From: Bacillota bacterium
GTDB lineage: Bacteria; Bacillota; Clostridia; DSM-8532
Reading direction: 5' to 3'
Assembly (NCBI GenBank): GCA_023446675.1
Contig: JAEXPO010000690.1
Coordinates: 1-6,107, forward strand
DNA: 6,107 bases
In this document: positions 3,827-6,107 of the stretch, one piece after another
Layout of the letters: every line of letters begins with the position of its first letter
Numbering within the stretch: the stretch's first letter is position 1
Position numbers and translations under genes: made by a program
The notes under the pieces: model-generated
Seen by the model: only the letters and a program-made list of their open reading frames with translations
What the model was told of the DNA's origin: nothing
The model's database searches: none

Positions 3827-6107
3827 ATGATACGATTCAATGACGGTTGGCAGTTCGCAAAGGGCGAGCCTGAATATTTTGTACCTGTGGCATTGCCTCA
3901 TGACTGGCTCATCGAAGATACAAATAATCTTTATAAAAGCGGTTTGGGCTGGTATAAAAGGGAACTGGATACAGCCTTTCTGAAAGAAGGACAAAGGCTT
4001 TTTCTGCGCTTTGACGGGGTCTACATGGACAGCACCCTCTTTGTAAACGACAGGGAAGCGGGGCAGTGGAAATACGGCTATACCGCATTTGAGCTTGATA
4101 TTACCGATTATATTCACAATGACGGCATGAATACCCTTCTTCTGAAGGTGGATTACAAGGCTCCCAGCGGCCGCTGGTACACCGGAGCGGGCATTTACAG
4201 GGATGTCTTTCTTAAGGTTAAAAATGCCTGCCATTTTGTTTCTGACGGCATTTATCTGTCAACGGAAAAGAGAGACGACGGCTGGCATTACCAGGTGGAT
4301 GCCGAGGTGGAAACCCTCGGCCGTGCCTATGAGGTTCGCCATACCCTTTTAGGCAGTCAGGGTGAAATAGAAGCCTGGGATGTGGAAAATCCCAGACTTT
4401 ATACCCTTCGTTCCGAGCTTTGGGTGGATGGGGAAGTAACGGATACGGAGGATACCCGCTTTGGTTTTCGTACCCTATCCTTTACAACCGATAAAGGCTT
4501 CTTCTTAAACGGACATCCTTTAAAGCTTAAGGGCGTGTGCCTTCACCACGATTTGGGCTTATTGGGAGCCGCTGTCCACCCCGACGCTATCCGGCGTCAG
4601 CTCACTTTAATGCGGGGTATGGGTGTTAACTCCCTTCGCATATCCCATAATCCGCCGGCCAAGGCTTTTATGGAGCTGGCAGATGAAATGGGTTTTCTGG
4701 TTGTGTCCGAAATACTTGATATGTGGCGTAATGCCAAGAACCCCTATGATTATGCCCGCTTCTTTGATGAATGGATTGAAAGGGATGCGGCCTCCTGGAT
4801 CCGAAGAGACAGAAATCATCCTTCCGTTATTATGTGGAGTGTGGGCAACGAAATTCACGATACCCACATCGACGCGGCAGAAGGTGCCAAAACCCTTCGT
4901 TATCTTATGGATCTTGTAAGGAAGCACGACCCGAAGGGGCATGCGCCGGCGACCCTTTGCTCCAATTACATGCCCTGGGAAAACACCCAGAAATGTGCCG
5001 ATATTATTAAACTCATGGGCTATAACTATGCTGAGTCTCTGTATGAAGCCCACCATGCCGTTCACCCCGACTGGATTATTTACGGAAGCGAGACCTGCTC
5101 CACCGTACAAAGCAGAGGTATTTATCATTTTCCCCTAAGTAAATCCATACTGGCCGACGATGATCTTCAATGCTCATCACTGGGCAACAGCTCCACAAGC
5201 TGGGGCGCAAGAAGTGTGGAAGCCTGCATCCGCACCGACCGGGATATCCCCTTTTCACTGGGGCAGTTTGTGTGGGCAGGACAGGACTATATTGGCGAGC
5301 CCACACCCTACCATACAAAGAACTCCTATTTGGGGCAGGTTGACACCGCAGGCTTCCCCAAGGATTCCTATTATGTTTTCAAGGCAGGCTGGACTAATTG
5401 GGAAAAGGAACCCATGGTTCATATTTTTCCCTATTGGGATTTCTCTCCGGGCCAAATAATTGATGTCCGGGTGTGCTCCAACGCCCCGCTAATCCAGCTT
5501 TTTTTAGATGATGAGAGCATAGGGACAGCAGAGCTGGGAGATTACTACATTGCCGATTTTCTCATTCCCTATAAATCCGGCAGGCTCCGCGCCGTGGCAT
5601 ACAGCCCGGAAGGAAGGATAATAGCCGAGGCCGTAAGAACCTCCTTTGGTGATGTGGCCTCCCTTCGGCTTGACAGGGAAACCTTCGGTGAATTGGATTT
5701 TGTGACCATTACGGCACTGGACCGCCAGGGCAACGCGGTTGAAAACGCCAATTGCCGGGTTCATGTAAAGGTAAGTGACGGTGCGCTTTTGGGTTTGGAT
5801 AACGGGGATGCCACGGATTATGATCAGTACAGATCCGATAACCGCAGGCTCTTTAGCGGCAAGCTTTTAGCCGTCGTCCGTCGTCAGGAAGGCAAGACTC
5901 CCAAAATTGAAGCGGGACTGGATGATAAGGATATTCCTATACGGAAAATTGAGCTTACTGTAAGGGATTACACCATTAAAACCCAAATTTATCCACCCAA
6001 TGCGACCTACCGGGATCTCCACTGGCGTTTGTCAGATGCAGCCGGCATAGACAGCCCGCTGGGTACCTTAACTGTTGACGGGGACGGTATGAGCGCCACC
6101 CTTGTAC
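3827..6107 (+). CDS. GH2 beta-galactosidase-like glycoside hydrolase with DUF4982, 3' end outside window
   Basis: The first 760 codons are uninterrupted and continue past the window; relatives exceed 1000 residues. It should hydrolyse terminal beta-linked galactose or glucuronic acid-type sugars with retention of configuration. Domains: jelly-roll sugar-binding 1-135 (LPHDW at 23-27, RWYTGAGIYRDV at 116-127); immunoglobulin-like 138-220; TIM barrel about 222-520; DUF4982 about 530-595; Ig-like domains about 612-705 and 707 onward. DRNHPSVIMWSVGNE (328-342) fits GH2 signature 2 with E342 as acid/base. NSLRISHNPP (268-277) is a near match to signature 1. YGSETCS places the likely nucleophile at E422, 80 residues on, as expected. 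GQFVWAGQDYIGEPTPY (479-495) is typical of the DUF4982 subgroup. There is no signal peptide, so it probably acts in the cytoplasm on imported oligosaccharides. The immunoglobulin-like domain looks about 25-30 residues short near residue 181. Exact substrate is unproven. Confidence 0.93.
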   Translation, partial: MIRFNDGWQFAKGEPEYFVPVALPHDWLIEDTNNLYKSGLGWYKRELDTAFLKEGQRLFLRFDGVYMDSTLFVNDREAGQWKYGYTAFELDITDYIHNDGMNTLLLKVDYKAPSGRWYTGAGIYRDVFLKVKNACHFVSDGIYLSTEKRDDGWHYQVDAEVETLGRAYEVRHTLLGSQGEIEAWDVENPRLYTLRSELWVDGEVTDTEDTRFGFRTLSFTTDKGFFLNGHPLKLKGVCLHHDLGLLGAAVHPDAIRRQLTLMRGMGVNSLRISHNPPAKAFMELADEMGFLVVSEILDMWRNAKNPYDYARFFDEWIERDAASWIRRDRNHPSVIMWSVGNEIHDTHIDAAEGAKTLRYLMDLVRKHDPKGHAPATLCSNYMPWENTQKCADIIKLMGYNYAESLYEAHHAVHPDWIIYGSETCSTVQSRGIYHFPLSKSILADDDLQCSSLGNSSTSWGARSVEACIRTDRDIPFSLGQFVWAGQDYIGEPTPYHTKNSYLGQVDTAGFPKDSYYVFKAGWTNWEKEPMVHIFPYWDFSPGQIIDVRVCSNAPLIQLFLDDESIGTAELGDYYIADFLIPYKSGRLRAVAYSPEGRIIAEAVRTSFGDVASLRLDRETFGELDFVTITALDRQGNAVENANCRVHVKVSDGALLGLDNGDATDYDQYRSDNRRLFSGKLLAVVRRQEGKTPKIEAGLDDKDIPIRKIELTVRDYTIKTQIYPPNATYRDLHWRLSDAAGIDSPLGTLTVDGDGMSATLV

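Noticed and set aside
3650..4234. Open frame of 194 codons on the minus strand opposite the start of the GH2 gene
   Set aside because: It is antisense to a clear GH2 coding region with family motifs, has no domain resemblance, and crosses the GH2 promoter.
4607..5128. Open frame of 173 codons on the minus strand within the GH2 gene
   Set aside because: It lies opposite the TIM barrel containing both catalytic glutamates; its composition follows from the complementary strand and shows no recognisable domain.

Overview
This 6.1 kb window looks like chromosomal DNA from a low-to-moderate-GC, probably spore-forming member of the Bacillota, most likely a clostridium or Paenibacillus-like organism. 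The reasons are strong AAGGAGG-type ribosome binding sites, a WYL regulator of the YafY type, a cytoplasmic GH2/DUF4982 beta-galactosidase of the kind common in Clostridia, and a sequence matching the sigma-K sporulation promoter consensus. I see no tRNA, rRNA, transposase, phage gene or CRISPR array. The assignment rests on these features only, not on a database match.

Layout: (1) 2-442 (+), the C-terminal part of a Gfo/Idh/MocA-family sugar dehydrogenase whose start lies outside the window. (2) A 12-bp GC-rich hairpin at 478-512 between this gene and the next, convergent one. (3) 590-1834 (-), a right-handed parallel beta-helix protein with a coiled-coil, Ala/Pro-rich tail and no signal peptide. 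(4) A divergent spacer of about 310 bp (1835-2146) with candidate promoters on both strands. (5) 2147-3058 (+), an HTH-WYL transcriptional regulator. (6) 3055-3585 (-), a RimJ/RimL-type GNAT acetyltransferase whose stop codon overlaps that of the regulator. (7) A second divergent spacer (3586-3826) holding a tandem 8-bp repeat, a palindrome and an extended -10 promoter. (8) 3827 to the right edge (+), a large GH2 glycoside hydrolase that runs off the window.

The genes alternate in strand and do not form one operon. The dehydrogenase fragment and the GH2 enzyme both fit intracellular carbohydrate use, but nothing links them directly. The WYL regulator is divergent from the beta-helix gene and could control it, itself, or neither.

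I do not find a clear new multi-gene system. The items most worth following up are the beta-helix/coiled-coil gene with its sigma-K-like promoter, the unusually short immunoglobulin-like domain in the GH2 enzyme, and the repeat-rich control region in front of that enzyme.
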